Below, piece after piece: positions 25,375 through 35,498 of a stretch of 64,000 nucleotides of DNA (within the stretch, counting starts at the first letter, position 1; every line of letters begins with the position of its first letter). The translations under genes and the position numbers were made by a program. The stretch lies in NCBI GenBank assembly GCA_964431385.1, contig CAYSJM010000009.1, forward strand, positions 1 through 64,000, written 5' to 3'. This DNA is from UTCHB3 sp964431385. GTDB lineage: Bacteria; Bacteroidota; Ignavibacteria; Ignavibacteriales; Ignavibacteriaceae. The notes under the pieces were generated by a model. The model was not told where the DNA came from, made no database searches, and saw only the letters and a list, made by a program, of their open reading frames with translations.

Positions 25375-26301
25375 ATGAAAAAAATCACCGTGGTAGGTGC
25401 CGGAAATGTCGGTGCAACTGCAGCTCAGCGGATTGCTGAAAAACATCTTGCAGAAAATGTTGTTCTTCTTGATGTAATAGAAGGAATTCCACAAGGCAAA
25501 GCCCTTGACATGTGGGAAAGTGCCCCGGTTGAGGATTTTGACAGTTCCGTAATTGGTACAAACGACTATAAAGATACAGCCGGCTCGGATATTATTGTGA
25601 TAACAGCCGGTCTTGCAAGAAAACCAGGTATGACCCGTGATGACCTTCTGATGAAAAATGCAGAAATAGTCAAGTCAGTTACCGAACAGATTGTTCCCGG
25701 GTCACCGAATTCAGTAATTGTTGTTGTTTCCAACCCCCTCGATGTAATGACCTGGGTCTCCATGAAAACAAGTGGATTCCCAAAACACAGAGTTGTTGGA
25801 ATGGCAGGAATACTTGATTCAGCCCGTTTCCGTCTTTTTATCGCAAAAGAGCTAAATGTATCTGTTATGGATGTACAGGCTCTCGTTCTTGGTGGTCATG
25901 GTGATTCAATGGTTCCATTAGTTCGGTATTCAACCGTTTCGGGTATTCCAATCAGTGAACTTCTCCCTAAAGAGAGAATAGATCAATTGGTTGACCGTGC
26001 AAGAAATGGTGGTATTGAAATAGTTAACTACCTCAAAACCGGAAGTGCTTACTACGCACCCTCTTCTTCCGCAGTCGAAATGGTGGATGCCATCGTGAAA
26101 AACAGGCAGAGAATTCTCCCCTGTGCTGCTTACCTCGAAGGTGAATACGGTCTTGATGGTATGTATGTTGGTGTACCCGTTCAATTAGGTAGCAATGGTA
26201 TCGAGAAGATTATCGAACTAAGGCTAACTGATAGTGAACTCGAAGAACTTCACCGGTCAGCCAACGATGTAAAAGCAAATATCGCTAAGCTAAATCTGTA
26301 A
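25375..26301 (+). CDS. mdh: Malate dehydrogenase (LDH-like family)
   Basis: It interconverts malate and oxaloacetate with NAD in the citric acid cycle. The dinucleotide-binding motif is GAGNVGA (residues 8-14). The substrate loop ARKPGMTRDDLL has the arginines expected for malate. The catalytic histidine is in GGHGDSMV. Length of 308 aa fits the tetrameric, lactate-dehydrogenase-like bacterial MDH. The start follows rpmA by 14 bp with AAGAGG as ribosome-binding site, and a terminator follows at 26338. Confidence 0.95.
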   Translation: MKKITVVGAGNVGATAAQRIAEKHLAENVVLLDVIEGIPQGKALDMWESAPVEDFDSSVIGTNDYKDTAGSDIIVITAGLARKPGMTRDDLLMKNAEIVKSVTEQIVPGSPNSVIVVVSNPLDVMTWVSMKTSGFPKHRVVGMAGILDSARFRLFIAKELNVSVMDVQALVLGGHGDSMVPLVRYSTVSGIPISELLPKERIDQLVDRARNGGIEIVNYLKTGSAYYAPSSSAVEMVDAIVKNRQRILPCAAYLEGEYGLDGMYVGVPVQLGSNGIEKIIELRLTDSELEELHRSANDVKANIAKLNL

Positions 26302-26337
26302 AGGTTTACCTTTTCAGATTGAGAAGATAATAAATTT

Positions 26338-26371
26338 AAAACCCTCCGTCAGAAATGGTGAAGGGTTTTTC
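26338..26371 (+). terminator. Terminator of the rplU-rpmA-mdh operon
   Basis: Stem AAAACCCT/AGGGTTTT with a 16-base loop is followed by T-rich sequence, 36 bp after the mdh stop. Confidence 0.8.
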
Positions 26372-26444
26372 TATTTTAAATCAAACTTATTTTTTGCTTT
26401 TAAATCAATAGTATATTGAATCAATTATTAATTAAGTTTAAATT

Positions 26445-28112
26445 ATGATAGACACGCTTAAAAACCTCTCCGACTTAAAAACCAAACTGCTTATAGTATT
26501 TGTTGCAGCAGTTCTCTTTTTACCTTTTCTCGGGAATGTACATCTCTTTGATTGGGACGAAATAAATTTTGCAGAAGCATCCCGCGAAATGATAGAAACA
26601 GGAGATTATCTTAGGGTGCATATCGATTATGAAGCATTTTACGAAAAACCACCTCTATTCTTCTGGATGCAGGTAATCTCCATGAAGATTTTTGGGATAA
26701 ATGAGTTCGGGGCTCGTTTCCCTAATGCAGTCATCGGCATTGTAACACTTTTACTACTTTATGCTTTTGGAAAAAGATTATTCGATAAAACATTCGGTTT
26801 TCTCTGGGTGGTAGCTTATGCAGGCTCGATACTTCCCTATTTTTATTTTCGATCGGGAATTCTTGATCCACTTTTTAACCTTTTTATGTTCATCTCATCA
26901 TGGTACATCTTTTTGTTCTTCGACCACGATGACAATAAAAACCGGAATCTATTCCTTGCAGGGTTGTTTTCAGGATTGGCAGTGCTCGTAAAGGGACCTG
27001 TCGGTTTACTTCTCCCCGGATTGACATTTGTGATTTTTAATCTCGTTAATCTGAAAAGGTATAAATTTAAAATAGTTGAAATGGTGCTGTTTGGTGTAAT
27101 CGCATCTTTAACCGCAGGAGTCTGGTTTGGGATTGAATTTTTTGTTAATGGCCCTACATTTCTCGAGGCATTCTTTAAATATCAAATCAGACTTCTTACC
27201 ACAGGAGATGCCGGATTCAGCGGTCCAATTTATTATCACCTTATTGTTGTGTTAATTGGATGTTTCCCCTCTTCCCTTTTCATTTTTTATGCATTTAAGA
27301 AGCAAAACACCCTCTCACCCGGTCAAAAAGATTTTAAATTGGTTATGATCATTTTGCTCTCAGTGGTAATGGTAATTTTTTCGATAGTAAAAACAAAAAT
27401 TGTACATTATTCATCACTTTCATATTATCCTGTCACTTTTCTTGGTGCATTGGTTATGTATGACATTGTGACAGAAAAGTTGGTGAACTTTAGATTCACT
27501 AAAATCGCTCTCGTTGTTACAGGCAGTTTTATCGGAGTTGTAATTTCTGCTCTCGCTTCCCTCGGCATATATAAGGAAGAGATAATCCCCTATCTCACCG
27601 ATGAATATGTGAAAGCAAATCTACAGGCAGATTCTGTTTGGTTTGGATGGGAACCCGTCATCGGGTTGTTACTGATCGGGACTACAATCTACTCAATTGT
27701 TCTTTACAATAAGCAGAAGGCAATGCAGGCAACGCTATTTCTTTTTGGAGGAACCGCACTCACTCTTTCTTTAATGTTGCCGCTTATGCTTCCACAAATT
27801 GAAAATTATGTCCAGGGTGCCCCGGTAGAGTTCTACAAATCGCTCGAGGGGAAAGATGTTTTCGTAAAAGCGGTCGGGTTTAGAAGTTACGCAGATATTT
27901 ATTACAGTAAAAAAACGAAAAATAATAGTGCTTCAGGGGTAGGGATTGAACACAAAAATATTGAGGACTTTTTGATCAATGGCGATATTAAAAAACCTGC
28001 TTACTTTGTTACCAAAATAAATGAAAGGGATAAATGGACAAAAATCCCTAACCTAAAGGTATTATACGAGAAAAATGGTTTTATCTTTTTACAGAGGAGA
28101 GAAAAACAGTAG
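26445..28112 (+). CDS. GT39-family membrane glycosyltransferase (ArnT/PMT-like)
   Basis: A polytopic membrane enzyme that moves a sugar from a lipid carrier to a protein, lipid A or similar acceptor on the outer face of the inner membrane. The first periplasmic loop contains FDWDEINFAEASREM, the acidic motif of GT39/GT83 enzymes, followed by YEKPPLFFW. About 11-12 hydrophobic spans fill the first 450 residues and a small soluble domain ends the 555-aa protein. The acceptor is unknown. It converges on the GT2 gene at 28114, with a single base between the two stop codons and no terminator between. Confidence 0.85.
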   Translation: MIDTLKNLSDLKTKLLIVFVAAVLFLPFLGNVHLFDWDEINFAEASREMIETGDYLRVHIDYEAFYEKPPLFFWMQVISMKIFGINEFGARFPNAVIGIVTLLLLYAFGKRLFDKTFGFLWVVAYAGSILPYFYFRSGILDPLFNLFMFISSWYIFLFFDHDDNKNRNLFLAGLFSGLAVLVKGPVGLLLPGLTFVIFNLVNLKRYKFKIVEMVLFGVIASLTAGVWFGIEFFVNGPTFLEAFFKYQIRLLTTGDAGFSGPIYYHLIVVLIGCFPSSLFIFYAFKKQNTLSPGQKDFKLVMIILLSVVMVIFSIVKTKIVHYSSLSYYPVTFLGALVMYDIVTEKLVNFRFTKIALVVTGSFIGVVISALASLGIYKEEIIPYLTDEYVKANLQADSVWFGWEPVIGLLLIGTTIYSIVLYNKQKAMQATLFLFGGTALTLSLMLPLMLPQIENYVQGAPVEFYKSLEGKDVFVKAVGFRSYADIYYSKKTKNNSASGVGIEHKNIEDFLINGDIKKPAYFVTKINERDKWTKIPNLKVLYEKNGFIFLQRREKQ

Positions 28113-28113
28113 T

Positions 28114-28854
28114 TTATTTATAGAGATCGTATTTGGCAAGTCCCAATTTTTGAAGTCGGTGTTTTAACGAGGTGATTAATACACCAATTCCATAAATCGA
28201 ACTTCTTTTGAAGTTAATTGAGGAAGCTTCTTCGAAGTATTTGGTTGGACAAGTAACTTCACCAATTTCATAACCCTTAAAGATTATTTGAGAGAGCATC
28301 TGATTGTCGAAGACAAAATCATCAGAATTGGCTTCGAGATTCAAATCGCGCAACACTTCAGCAGAAAAAGCACGGTAACCCGTATGGTACTCTGATAGCT
28401 TTTGTCCCACAAGCCAATTTTGAACCAGCGTTAGAAATCTGTTTGCAATGTATTTATATATTGGCATTCCCCCTTTAAGAGCACCATTTCCCAAAATCCT
28501 TGAAGCAAGCACCACAGGATAGAGCCCGTTAGCGATAATCCACGAAATTGAGGGAATTAATTTTGGAGTGTACTGGTAGTCGGGGTGCAACATTATCACA
28601 ATATCTGCATTGAGTTCAAGAGCTTTTTTATAGCACGATTTTTGGTTTCCGCCGTAACCTTTGTTCTTGTCGTGCTTAATAATATGTTTGATCCCTAAAG
28701 CTTTTCCAACCTCGGAAGTCTCATCCTTGCTTGCATCGTCAACAAGAACCACATCATCCACTATTTCGAATGGAATCTCGTTATAAGTTTGTTCGAGGGT
28801 TTTAGCAGCATTGTAAGCAGGCAGAACTACGACTATCTTTTTATTATTCAGCAT
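28114..28854 (-). CDS. GT2 glycosyltransferase, DPM1/polyprenyl-phosphate type
   Basis: A soluble GT-A fold enzyme of 246 aa that probably makes a polyprenyl-phosphate sugar. Motifs seen: VVVLPAYNAAKTL at the N-terminus, VDDASKDET (Asp39-Asp40) and MLHPDYQYTP in place of the usual DxD. No C-terminal membrane pair is present. Such a product is the usual donor for GT39 enzymes, and the gene abuts one (26445-28112) on the other strand, so the two may work together. It is also the last gene of the polysaccharide run, three bases after the hybrid kinase. Confidence 0.85.
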   Translation of the reverse strand: MLNNKKIVVVLPAYNAAKTLEQTYNEIPFEIVDDVVLVDDASKDETSEVGKALGIKHIIKHDKNKGYGGNQKSCYKKALELNADIVIMLHPDYQYTPKLIPSISWIIANGLYPVVLASRILGNGALKGGMPIYKYIANRFLTLVQNWLVGQKLSEYHTGYRAFSAEVLRDLNLEANSDDFVFDNQMLSQIIFKGYEIGEVTCPTKYFEEASSINFKRSSIYGIGVLITSLKHRLQKLGLAKYDLYK

Positions 28855-28857
28855 CTG

Positions 28858-31800
28858 TCAGAAAATTTTACTGAGAACTTCCACAATTTTATTTCGGAAA
28901 ATCGGTTTAGATACAAAATCTGTAAAACCTGTTGCAATAAATTTTTCCTTGTCACCCGGCAAGACATAAGCTGTAACCGCAATAATCGGAATCGTCTCAA
29001 GGCCTTCCATCGTCCTTATAACCTTCAATGCATCCAGACCGTTGTACTCACCTTGCAAATTGATATCGAGAACAATAAAATCAAATTTCTCTGTCTCAAG
29101 CATCGGAATTGCATCTTCAAAACTCTGTGAGAATTTTATCGATTTTAACTCTTTCATCTGAACTTTGAACAATATCTGAGAATCCAACTGATCTTCAATA
29201 TATAAACAGCTCATATTACGGAGATCTATAGAGGATGTATCCTTGTTCTCCGCAGGTTTTGTGCTAAGCGTCGTTCTGCTCTCGGTTACAGATGGAGTCG
29301 AAACGGATGGTGTATATTGCCTGACCTCTTCTTTAGGAGATGGGGCAGGTTCATCTCTGTATTGTGGTTTTACAACCGGGACATCTTTTGGTGGAGAGAC
29401 ACGGGAAACAGGTTCATTGTAAACAGGTTGTGAGGGAGTAACGGGTTTTCTCTCCTCATAATTGGAACGAGAAAAACCTGAATCAAAATCGAATGATGAA
29501 TCAGTTCTTTTTACAGGGTCCTTATAACTCTCTCTCCGGCGGGGAGGTTCTTCAAATGATCTACGGAACTGCCGTGAATCATTTTTCTCAATTTCACGCC
29601 TGTCAGCTTCTCGTTTTTTGCGTCTCGTAACAAAATCGAGTTCACTGTCAAAATCGAAATCGATATATTCACTCTCCTCCTTCTCGGGTGATTTGCTTAC
29701 AGGAGACATTACAGGCTCTTGCATATCTGATCTTGATCCGGAAACCGAAGGGGTGGTTTGGGTACCATAATATGAATCGGTTTCATAAGGAACTTCGTTA
29801 TGCGGAACAATTTTATCAGCAGTAATTGCCGGTTTAAATAGAGTTTCCTTTTCTGATTCGGAGACTTGTTGTTCGGTTGCAAAATCAGCGGACATAGGCA
29901 GTATAAGACCTATCTCAAATGGTAAACCTGATTTTTGAACAATTTCAAATCTGCCATTCAGGAGCTTAAATAATCTTTGAGCTGAGAAGATAGTAAACCG
30001 TGAAACACCAAATGCTCTTAATTTTGAGACATCTTGTTCTGAGAAAAGACTTTGTATGATGTACAACAATTTTTGTTGAATCTTAATGTGGTGATCTCGG
30101 AAAGTTACAATAAAATTATCAGCATCCAACTGGTAAGCACTTACTATCACTTCCCGTTCGTCGGTTACATGCGAAATAACTTTTAAGATAAGACAGACAA
30201 GATTGACCACTTTATCCTGGTCAGAACTTACAGCAACACCCATCGCAACGCGGTCGTGAACAATCTCTTTTTTCCATGGACTGTTTGATTCCCGCATCTC
30301 TTTCAGAACCTTTTGCATCATCTCATCGACACTAAACGCAACTTTGTTTATCTCACCAAAATGCTGTTCAATCTGTGCATACTCTGAGATCGAATCCATC
30401 GTGTAAAGCAGTTTTTTTCTGTTTTCATCGATGTAACCCATAGCCTCTTCTTGCTCTTCTGAGGGAACGTCAAGAGTGTCTTTGAGTTCTGAAATAAAAC
30501 CAACAATTACATTAATTGGAGTTAGAATTTCATGGAAGATAAACGACAACTGTCCGGGGTCAATACCTCCGGCTTTAATCTCATGATTGCCGTGAGTTTC
30601 TTTTTCTTTATAAACTATCTTTTCGACAGTTTTATCAACATAAACAATTTTTTCAACTTCTTTTTCGACTACCACTTCTTTTGGTTCAGAGGCAACAGGA
30701 GTAATCTTCCCGATGTATGCAATCTGTGAAATATCACCATCAATTCCGGAAAAGGCAACTGAAGTCACTTCAACAGGTACATCCGATTTGTCGGCACTCT
30801 TCATCATTGCACTAAAAATGAAGGGAGCCGTACTTTTTCTGAGGAAATCGTTTCGGGAGTCTTCTGTGGCAAGACTGATAATACTGTTATTCAACAGATC
30901 AGTTCTCTTATAGCCGAGATGTTTTTCAACAGCCGGGTTTATGTAATTAATAAAACCGGTGTTGTCTGTTACAATTAAAATATCTTGTGAAAATTCGAAG
31001 ACGGTTCGCATCATCTGCAACTGTTCTTCTTTTTCCAAAAGATTGGTAATATCTCTTACTATATTAAAATGGGCTTCAGCACCTTCATAATTAAAAGATA
31101 TTTTGCAAATTTCCACCTGAATAAGGGAGCCATCTTTTTTCCGGTGATTGAATGGACCCGTGAATCTTCCCTCTTCATTTTTTGCAGAATCAGCTATTGT
31201 CTGAATTTCTTCCGGCAGGTACAGATCAGTCAAATCCATCTGCAAAAATTCCTGACGAGAATAACCGTATATGCTCAAAGCTGCATCATTCACATCGAGA
31301 AACTTGAAGGAATCCAGATCATAAATAAAAATTGCATCAGGATTTTTGCTGATTATAAATTCATACATCTTGTTTTTTAACTTTAGGATGGTTTCAAGAT
31401 TAAAATTATTGTTGTCTTCAAATATAAGATTATTCTCTGAATCCTCTTCAATTTGAGACTTCCTTTGTGAGCCAACTCGTGCCAATCCGAGGATAGCAAC
31501 CAGATTGTCATCCAGATCAAGAAGTGGTATTTCAATTATCTCATGCGGTGTATCAACGGGTACACCCTTTATTTTGTCAGAAGTGAGAATCGCAATAGAA
31601 AGGCTGTCCCGCAGATATTTTTCGAGAGCTAAATAAAATTCGTTGATGTATCCCGGTATAAAATTCTTTTCAGCTCTTCCTTCCATCTGACCCGGTTTTA
31701 GACTCAGGTGAGTGGAGAATTTTTCGTTAACCAGGACATATTTCCCCTCGTTATCCTTTAACCAGATCATCTCATCAAACTGATTGGCTTTACCCTGTAA

Positions 31801-32277
31801 TTTATTTTTGGCTAAGTAGGTGAATGGGTAAGAGGATTCTATTTCACTTAGAAAGCCTGATAATTCATCGGAAATTCCCAGCTCTTTAATCTCTTTTTTC
31901 GAAACATTGAGATTAAACTTGTTTATTCCTTCGAGAGAAGTTTCTTTAAACTGGAAGAAGAGGAACTGTTCATTTTCAACCCTGGGAGAATGTACAGAAT
32001 AATTTAATGATATCTCTTTTCCATTCCGCAGATAGAGGGTAATTGCCTCGGTAAAATCTGTCTTTTCCTCAGCTGATAACAATCCTTTAAGCTTTATCCC
32101 CTCAGAGATGAGGAACAAGTCAGCAAAAGAATCATTCCCATCTTTGATACTAAAAAGCTGTGCAGCCTTTTCGTTGAAAGACAGCAACTTCCCTTTCAAA
32201 TCCATAACAACAAATGGATTGGTTACACTTCCTGTAAAAGCGTCAAGTAGTTGTTTTAGAGGACCGGGATTAATCAT
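28858..32277 (-). CDS. PAS-rich hybrid histidine kinase-like protein with degenerate ATPase domain
   Basis: A soluble 1139-aa signalling protein. Four PAS-like domains lie at about 15-110, 165-265, 305-415 and 420-530. A short charged coiled linker follows, then a HisKA-like helix pair with FHEILTPIN (phospho-accepting His near 581). An HATPase-like region (about 650-790) lacks the N-box Asn (CLILKVISHVT) and the glycine boxes (FRDHHIKI). A long disordered linker (about 795-1015) rich in Ser, Pro, Arg and Glu leads to an intact receiver domain (LDINLQG Asp near 1071, SKP Lys). Autokinase activity is therefore doubtful; it may be a scaffold or a receiver of phosphate from another kinase. It sits at the 3' end of the polysaccharide operon, nine bases after the lipoprotein gene. 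Confidence 0.85.
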   Translation of the reverse strand: MINPGPLKQLLDAFTGSVTNPFVVMDLKGKLLSFNEKAAQLFSIKDGNDSFADLFLISEGIKLKGLLSAEEKTDFTEAITLYLRNGKEISLNYSVHSPRVENEQFLFFQFKETSLEGINKFNLNVSKKEIKELGISDELSGFLSEIESSYPFTYLAKNKLQGKANQFDEMIWLKDNEGKYVLVNEKFSTHLSLKPGQMEGRAEKNFIPGYINEFYLALEKYLRDSLSIAILTSDKIKGVPVDTPHEIIEIPLLDLDDNLVAILGLARVGSQRKSQIEEDSENNLIFEDNNNFNLETILKLKNKMYEFIISKNPDAIFIYDLDSFKFLDVNDAALSIYGYSRQEFLQMDLTDLYLPEEIQTIADSAKNEEGRFTGPFNHRKKDGSLIQVEICKISFNYEGAEAHFNIVRDITNLLEKEEQLQMMRTVFEFSQDILIVTDNTGFINYINPAVEKHLGYKRTDLLNNSIISLATEDSRNDFLRKSTAPFIFSAMMKSADKSDVPVEVTSVAFSGIDGDISQIAYIGKITPVASEPKEVVVEKEVEKIVYVDKTVEKIVYKEKETHGNHEIKAGGIDPGQLSFIFHEILTPINVIVGFISELKDTLDVPSEEQEEAMGYIDENRKKLLYTMDSISEYAQIEQHFGEINKVAFSVDEMMQKVLKEMRESNSPWKKEIVHDRVAMGVAVSSDQDKVVNLVCLILKVISHVTDEREVIVSAYQLDADNFIVTFRDHHIKIQQKLLYIIQSLFSEQDVSKLRAFGVSRFTIFSAQRLFKLLNGRFEIVQKSGLPFEIGLILPMSADFATEQQVSESEKETLFKPAITADKIVPHNEVPYETDSYYGTQTTPSVSGSRSDMQEPVMSPVSKSPEKEESEYIDFDFDSELDFVTRRKKREADRREIEKNDSRQFRRSFEEPPRRRESYKDPVKRTDSSFDFDSGFSRSNYEERKPVTPSQPVYNEPVSRVSPPKDVPVVKPQYRDEPAPSPKEEVRQYTPSVSTPSVTESRTTLSTKPAENKDTSSIDLRNMSCLYIEDQLDSQILFKVQMKELKSIKFSQSFEDAIPMLETEKFDFIVLDINLQGEYNGLDALKVIRTMEGLETIPIIAVTAYVLPGDKEKFIATGFTDFVSKPIFRNKIVEVLSKIF

Positions 32278-32286
32278 TACAATTTT

Positions 32287-33588
32287 CTATTTGCTCTTTT
32301 TTTGGTTCCGAATATATGCTTTTGAGGGTTCGGTTACCGTTGCAAACACTTCATTAGATGGCTTGGAGATATATCCTTGACGGCTAATTTTAATTCTGTA
32401 GTAGTAAGTTCTACCTTTTACAATCAGGGTATCATCAAAGGCTGTCATATCCTGGCTAAGAATTGCAATCGCCTGATATGTACCCCCTGCTCCTTCTTTT
32501 CTTTCAACGATGTTATTTTCTTCCTGGTTCGAATTGTCTTTCCAGGTAAGTTTCACCATCTTTTTGGCAACAGCGGGAGTATCGGCAAACACCCCGACAA
32601 GATTGCTTGCAGGCGTAAGATCGAAAGGCCATGTAGTTACAGAAATTTCTTTTGAAAATCCGGAATCTGATTGAGCCACAACTTTTAGACGGTAATAGAA
32701 AGTACCGCCGGCAGAAAGACCACCAGAGTTATCTGTGTATGAGGTTCTGCTCAATGAGAGCGTTGCAATATTAGACCAAAGTACCGAACTGGCGGCTCTT
32801 CTTTGAACATTTAAGAAAACTGCATTTGAGGCTCTGTTAACCCAGGTTAATTCCACTTCCCGGGTACCCCAAGGCGTAGCGGTCAGACTTGTTGGTGCAA
32901 GCACACCACTTCCTGATCCACCTTCAGAGTTGATGATTGTACTAAAATTTGATTTCCCAATTTTGTTAAAACCTTTGATCTTATAATAGTTTATAAGGAA
33001 AGGTTTTGGCAATGGGAGAAGCCGTGTGGAACCCGAAACAGTTGTATATAAAAAGAATGATGAATTGTCGGTGTTCACTTCGCTCAACCATATTTCATAT
33101 CCTTCTACCAATTTGGAAGTGTCTCTCCACGACAAAATTATATCTGACGATCCCTCCGGTTCAATAATTTCGAGACCATACGGTGCTGATGGTGGTGACT
33201 TAGAGGTAACTACTGCTATTTTTGTTTTAGTGTCGCTTGCGGTTGAATTCCCACCAAGATCGTAAACTTTAATATAGTAACTGAAAGTTTTATTCACAAA
33301 TGTCGCAGAATCAAGATTAAGCGTCACTTTGGGTCTGTTCCCATTCTCAGCAGGATAACTTCCGGCAAGTAAACCATCTACATAAATTTCAACTTTTGCT
33401 ATACCCTGATCATCTGAAGCGTCGTAAATAATTTCCTGCGGTCCTAATATTATCGTGTCGTTTGTAGTGGGTTTGTACAGAGCCACGGATGGAGGGATTG
33501 AGTCACTCCCACCCAATGGTTCAACACACGAGGATAGTGTCATCACTGTTATTAAAAGAAACGCGATCGAAACAAACTTTTTAATCAT
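32287..33588 (-). CDS. Lipoprotein with Ig-like and Fn3 domains, polysaccharide cluster
   Basis: Lipid-anchored envelope protein of 433 aa with its lipobox Cys at residue 21 (MTLSSC). An Ig-like domain (about 25-130; contains VEIYVDGLLAGSYPA) is followed by three Fn3-type domains, beginning near APYGLEI, APTSLTATPWG and PASNLVG. Such domains bind or space out carbohydrates and proteins; no catalytic residues are evident. It lies 17 bp after the pseudo-deacetylase and nine before the hybrid kinase, so it is probably part of the exopolysaccharide apparatus, on the outer membrane. The same lipoprotein-plus-Fn3 style is seen at 6598. Confidence 0.8.
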   Translation of the reverse strand: MIKKFVSIAFLLITVMTLSSCVEPLGGSDSIPPSVALYKPTTNDTIILGPQEIIYDASDDQGIAKVEIYVDGLLAGSYPAENGNRPKVTLNLDSATFVNKTFSYYIKVYDLGGNSTASDTKTKIAVVTSKSPPSAPYGLEIIEPEGSSDIILSWRDTSKLVEGYEIWLSEVNTDNSSFFLYTTVSGSTRLLPLPKPFLINYYKIKGFNKIGKSNFSTIINSEGGSGSGVLAPTSLTATPWGTREVELTWVNRASNAVFLNVQRRAASSVLWSNIATLSLSRTSYTDNSGGLSAGGTFYYRLKVVAQSDSGFSKEISVTTWPFDLTPASNLVGVFADTPAVAKKMVKLTWKDNSNQEENNIVERKEGAGGTYQAIAILSQDMTAFDDTLIVKGRTYYYRIKISRQGYISKPSNEVFATVTEPSKAYIRNQKKSK

Positions 33589-33605
33589 GATTAAATACCA
33601 AATTC

Positions 33606-35498
33606 TTAGTTTTTGTAGTCTATGTAATAAATTCTGGATTCTGAAGGTTTAAGATTTTTTACTTTTAAAGTCAGTTTCCTCTGCTCCCTGTTGACATCTG
33701 TATCAGGTAACGGAGTATTGATAATTTCTGTCGATATTTTATAAGTTTTAGGCATAAGAGTAAAATCAACGGGTACAAGCACTTCTTTCAAAATAGTGTT
33801 TCCAACATTGGAAAGGGCTATTACCATTCTGCTTGTGCCTCGTGCTTCAACTCTAAGCTCAACCCTGTTATTGTTTGTCCACCAGGTATATAAAACAGGC
33901 ATGCTGGTTATCCACATATCCTTTTCTTTCATATACTTGATCACATCTTTAACAACCGAGACATATTCCGGCTTTAACTGGAAATTTGTGTGAAGTTTAA
34001 GGACATACAATCCCCCCTCGAAAATTAGTCTGTCAACATCTTCCAGGTATGTATATAATTGGAAATCATGTTCGACGAGCCCATATCTTCCGACAATTTC
34101 TTTATCGTCCCTGACGGTTTTTGTAACCGTAATAATCGCCTCTTCTCCCTTTACGACATATTTGGGAACCGAACGATCTGTTAACGAATCGGTGATAATA
34201 TATTTTATCCCGCTCGCTGCTGCTGCCATCAAGGAATTGTCGTCGAACAACCCATAAAGTGGTTTAATCCCCTTTAGAGTTGTTCCGGTAACCGTTTTAA
34301 ATGTTTTTTTCGAGTTGTTAAAATCAGATTCCTGCACTTCAAGTTTTTTTAACTTGTTTACAGTATCGTTCACCGAACTCATAAATCCGATATCTACAAC
34401 ACCTGATATATCTCCGTACGCTGAGAGGCTTTTAATAAGATCGGCGTTACTACCAGCTGCCCCGCCTTCGACAAGAAATGTCGCCTTTACCCCCTCTTGT
34501 GCCAAAATTGGGAGGAGATTCTTAATATTTCCCGGCTCATCCCCAATAGATGCCAGAATGATCGCCGCTGCCTTTTTATTTCCTGGCCAATCAACAATAT
34601 AAGCACTCGGTTTTTTCGCCAGCCAGTTGAGTGAATTTCTAATAAGTTTATCAAGTACCTGGTATTCTTCTCTTTGTCCGACAACAGTAATAATGTCGAA
34701 ACCATACCATACGAAGCGTCCCTTTCCGTAGGTGCCATAACAGAGACCCGATGTATTCAATACTTCTTCTCTTACTAAGCCGGAATCAATTTTGAAATCA
34801 TACCAAAAGCTAAGTTGTTGAGTTCTTGGGTCTAAAACTCTCGTTGCCACCATATTATCCCAGGTCGCAATTTTCAATCTGTACCCGGTGGGTACATCAA
34901 AAGTAATTGGCGACCCTCCCTTTAGGGTAAGTAGTCGAGGAGAAGGAATTTTGGCAGTTTCTTTTGTGAAAAGAGTACCATAAACCTCTTTAAAATATTC
35001 CCAACCCCGCCATTTACCATCGGCAGAAAAACTGCCCGTAGCACCGGTCGCCATGATGTTGCCACCCTTATCGAGATAATCCTTTATTGTAAGAATCTCT
35101 CTGTCGCTCAAGGCTTTTATGCTGGGCATAATCAGGATCTGAAAATTCTCCGGAGTTAAAACTCCTTTTTCAAGATCATCCTCGGTGATAACAGTAACAG
35201 GGAATTTATTTCCTGTGGTGTAACGCTCCCAGGCAGTCACATTATCCTTAATCCATGTTGAACCCTTAGGAAGGAAATTTTCCGTCTTTTTGGAGTATAA
35301 AATTGCAACTTTGGTTTGGTCGCCACCAAAAATTTTTGAAAATGCATCGAGAGAAAATCCGTCAGATGCAAATGCATACGATCCAAACACACCCTGTAGG
35401 ATGTAATTATAAATCAGAACGGAGGTCACGAGCATTAGTCCTCCAGCGATTAAAATCAGCATGGATGTGAAAAAGGCATTCCGCTTTTTTAACGCCAC
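33606..35498 (-). CDS. Membrane-anchored GATase-like plus pseudo-polysaccharide-deacetylase protein
   Basis: An N-terminal membrane anchor (residues 12-34) holds a 630-aa periplasmic protein. Residues 62-300 look like a class-I glutamine-amidotransferase/ThuA fold without a nucleophile. Residues 300-535 follow the NodB deacetylase fold, including KATFLV, KPLYG (for RPPYG) and LHTNF. The metal site is gone: the TFDD position reads ASIGDEP (Asp320, Glu321), and no HxxxH is found where GFMSSVND stands. A beta-sandwich ends the chain. The combination recalls the middle and C-terminal parts of PelA, but is inferred only. It overlaps the small membrane-protein gene by 10 bp, so they are coupled. 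It probably binds rather than deacetylates the polymer. Confidence 0.75.
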   Translation of the reverse strand: MALKKRNAFFTSMLILIAGGLMLVTSVLIYNYILQGVFGSYAFASDGFSLDAFSKIFGGDQTKVAILYSKKTENFLPKGSTWIKDNVTAWERYTTGNKFPVTVITEDDLEKGVLTPENFQILIMPSIKALSDREILTIKDYLDKGGNIMATGATGSFSADGKWRGWEYFKEVYGTLFTKETAKIPSPRLLTLKGGSPITFDVPTGYRLKIATWDNMVATRVLDPRTQQLSFWYDFKIDSGLVREEVLNTSGLCYGTYGKGRFVWYGFDIITVVGQREEYQVLDKLIRNSLNWLAKKPSAYIVDWPGNKKAAAIILASIGDEPGNIKNLLPILAQEGVKATFLVEGGAAGSNADLIKSLSAYGDISGVVDIGFMSSVNDTVNKLKKLEVQESDFNNSKKTFKTVTGTTLKGIKPLYGLFDDNSLMAAAASGIKYIITDSLTDRSVPKYVVKGEEAIITVTKTVRDDKEIVGRYGLVEHDFQLYTYLEDVDRLIFEGGLYVLKLHTNFQLKPEYVSVVKDVIKYMKEKDMWITSMPVLYTWWTNNNRVELRVEARGTSRMVIALSNVGNTILKEVLVPVDFTLMPKTYKISTEIINTPLPDTDVNREQRKLTLKVKNLKPSESRIYYIDYKN

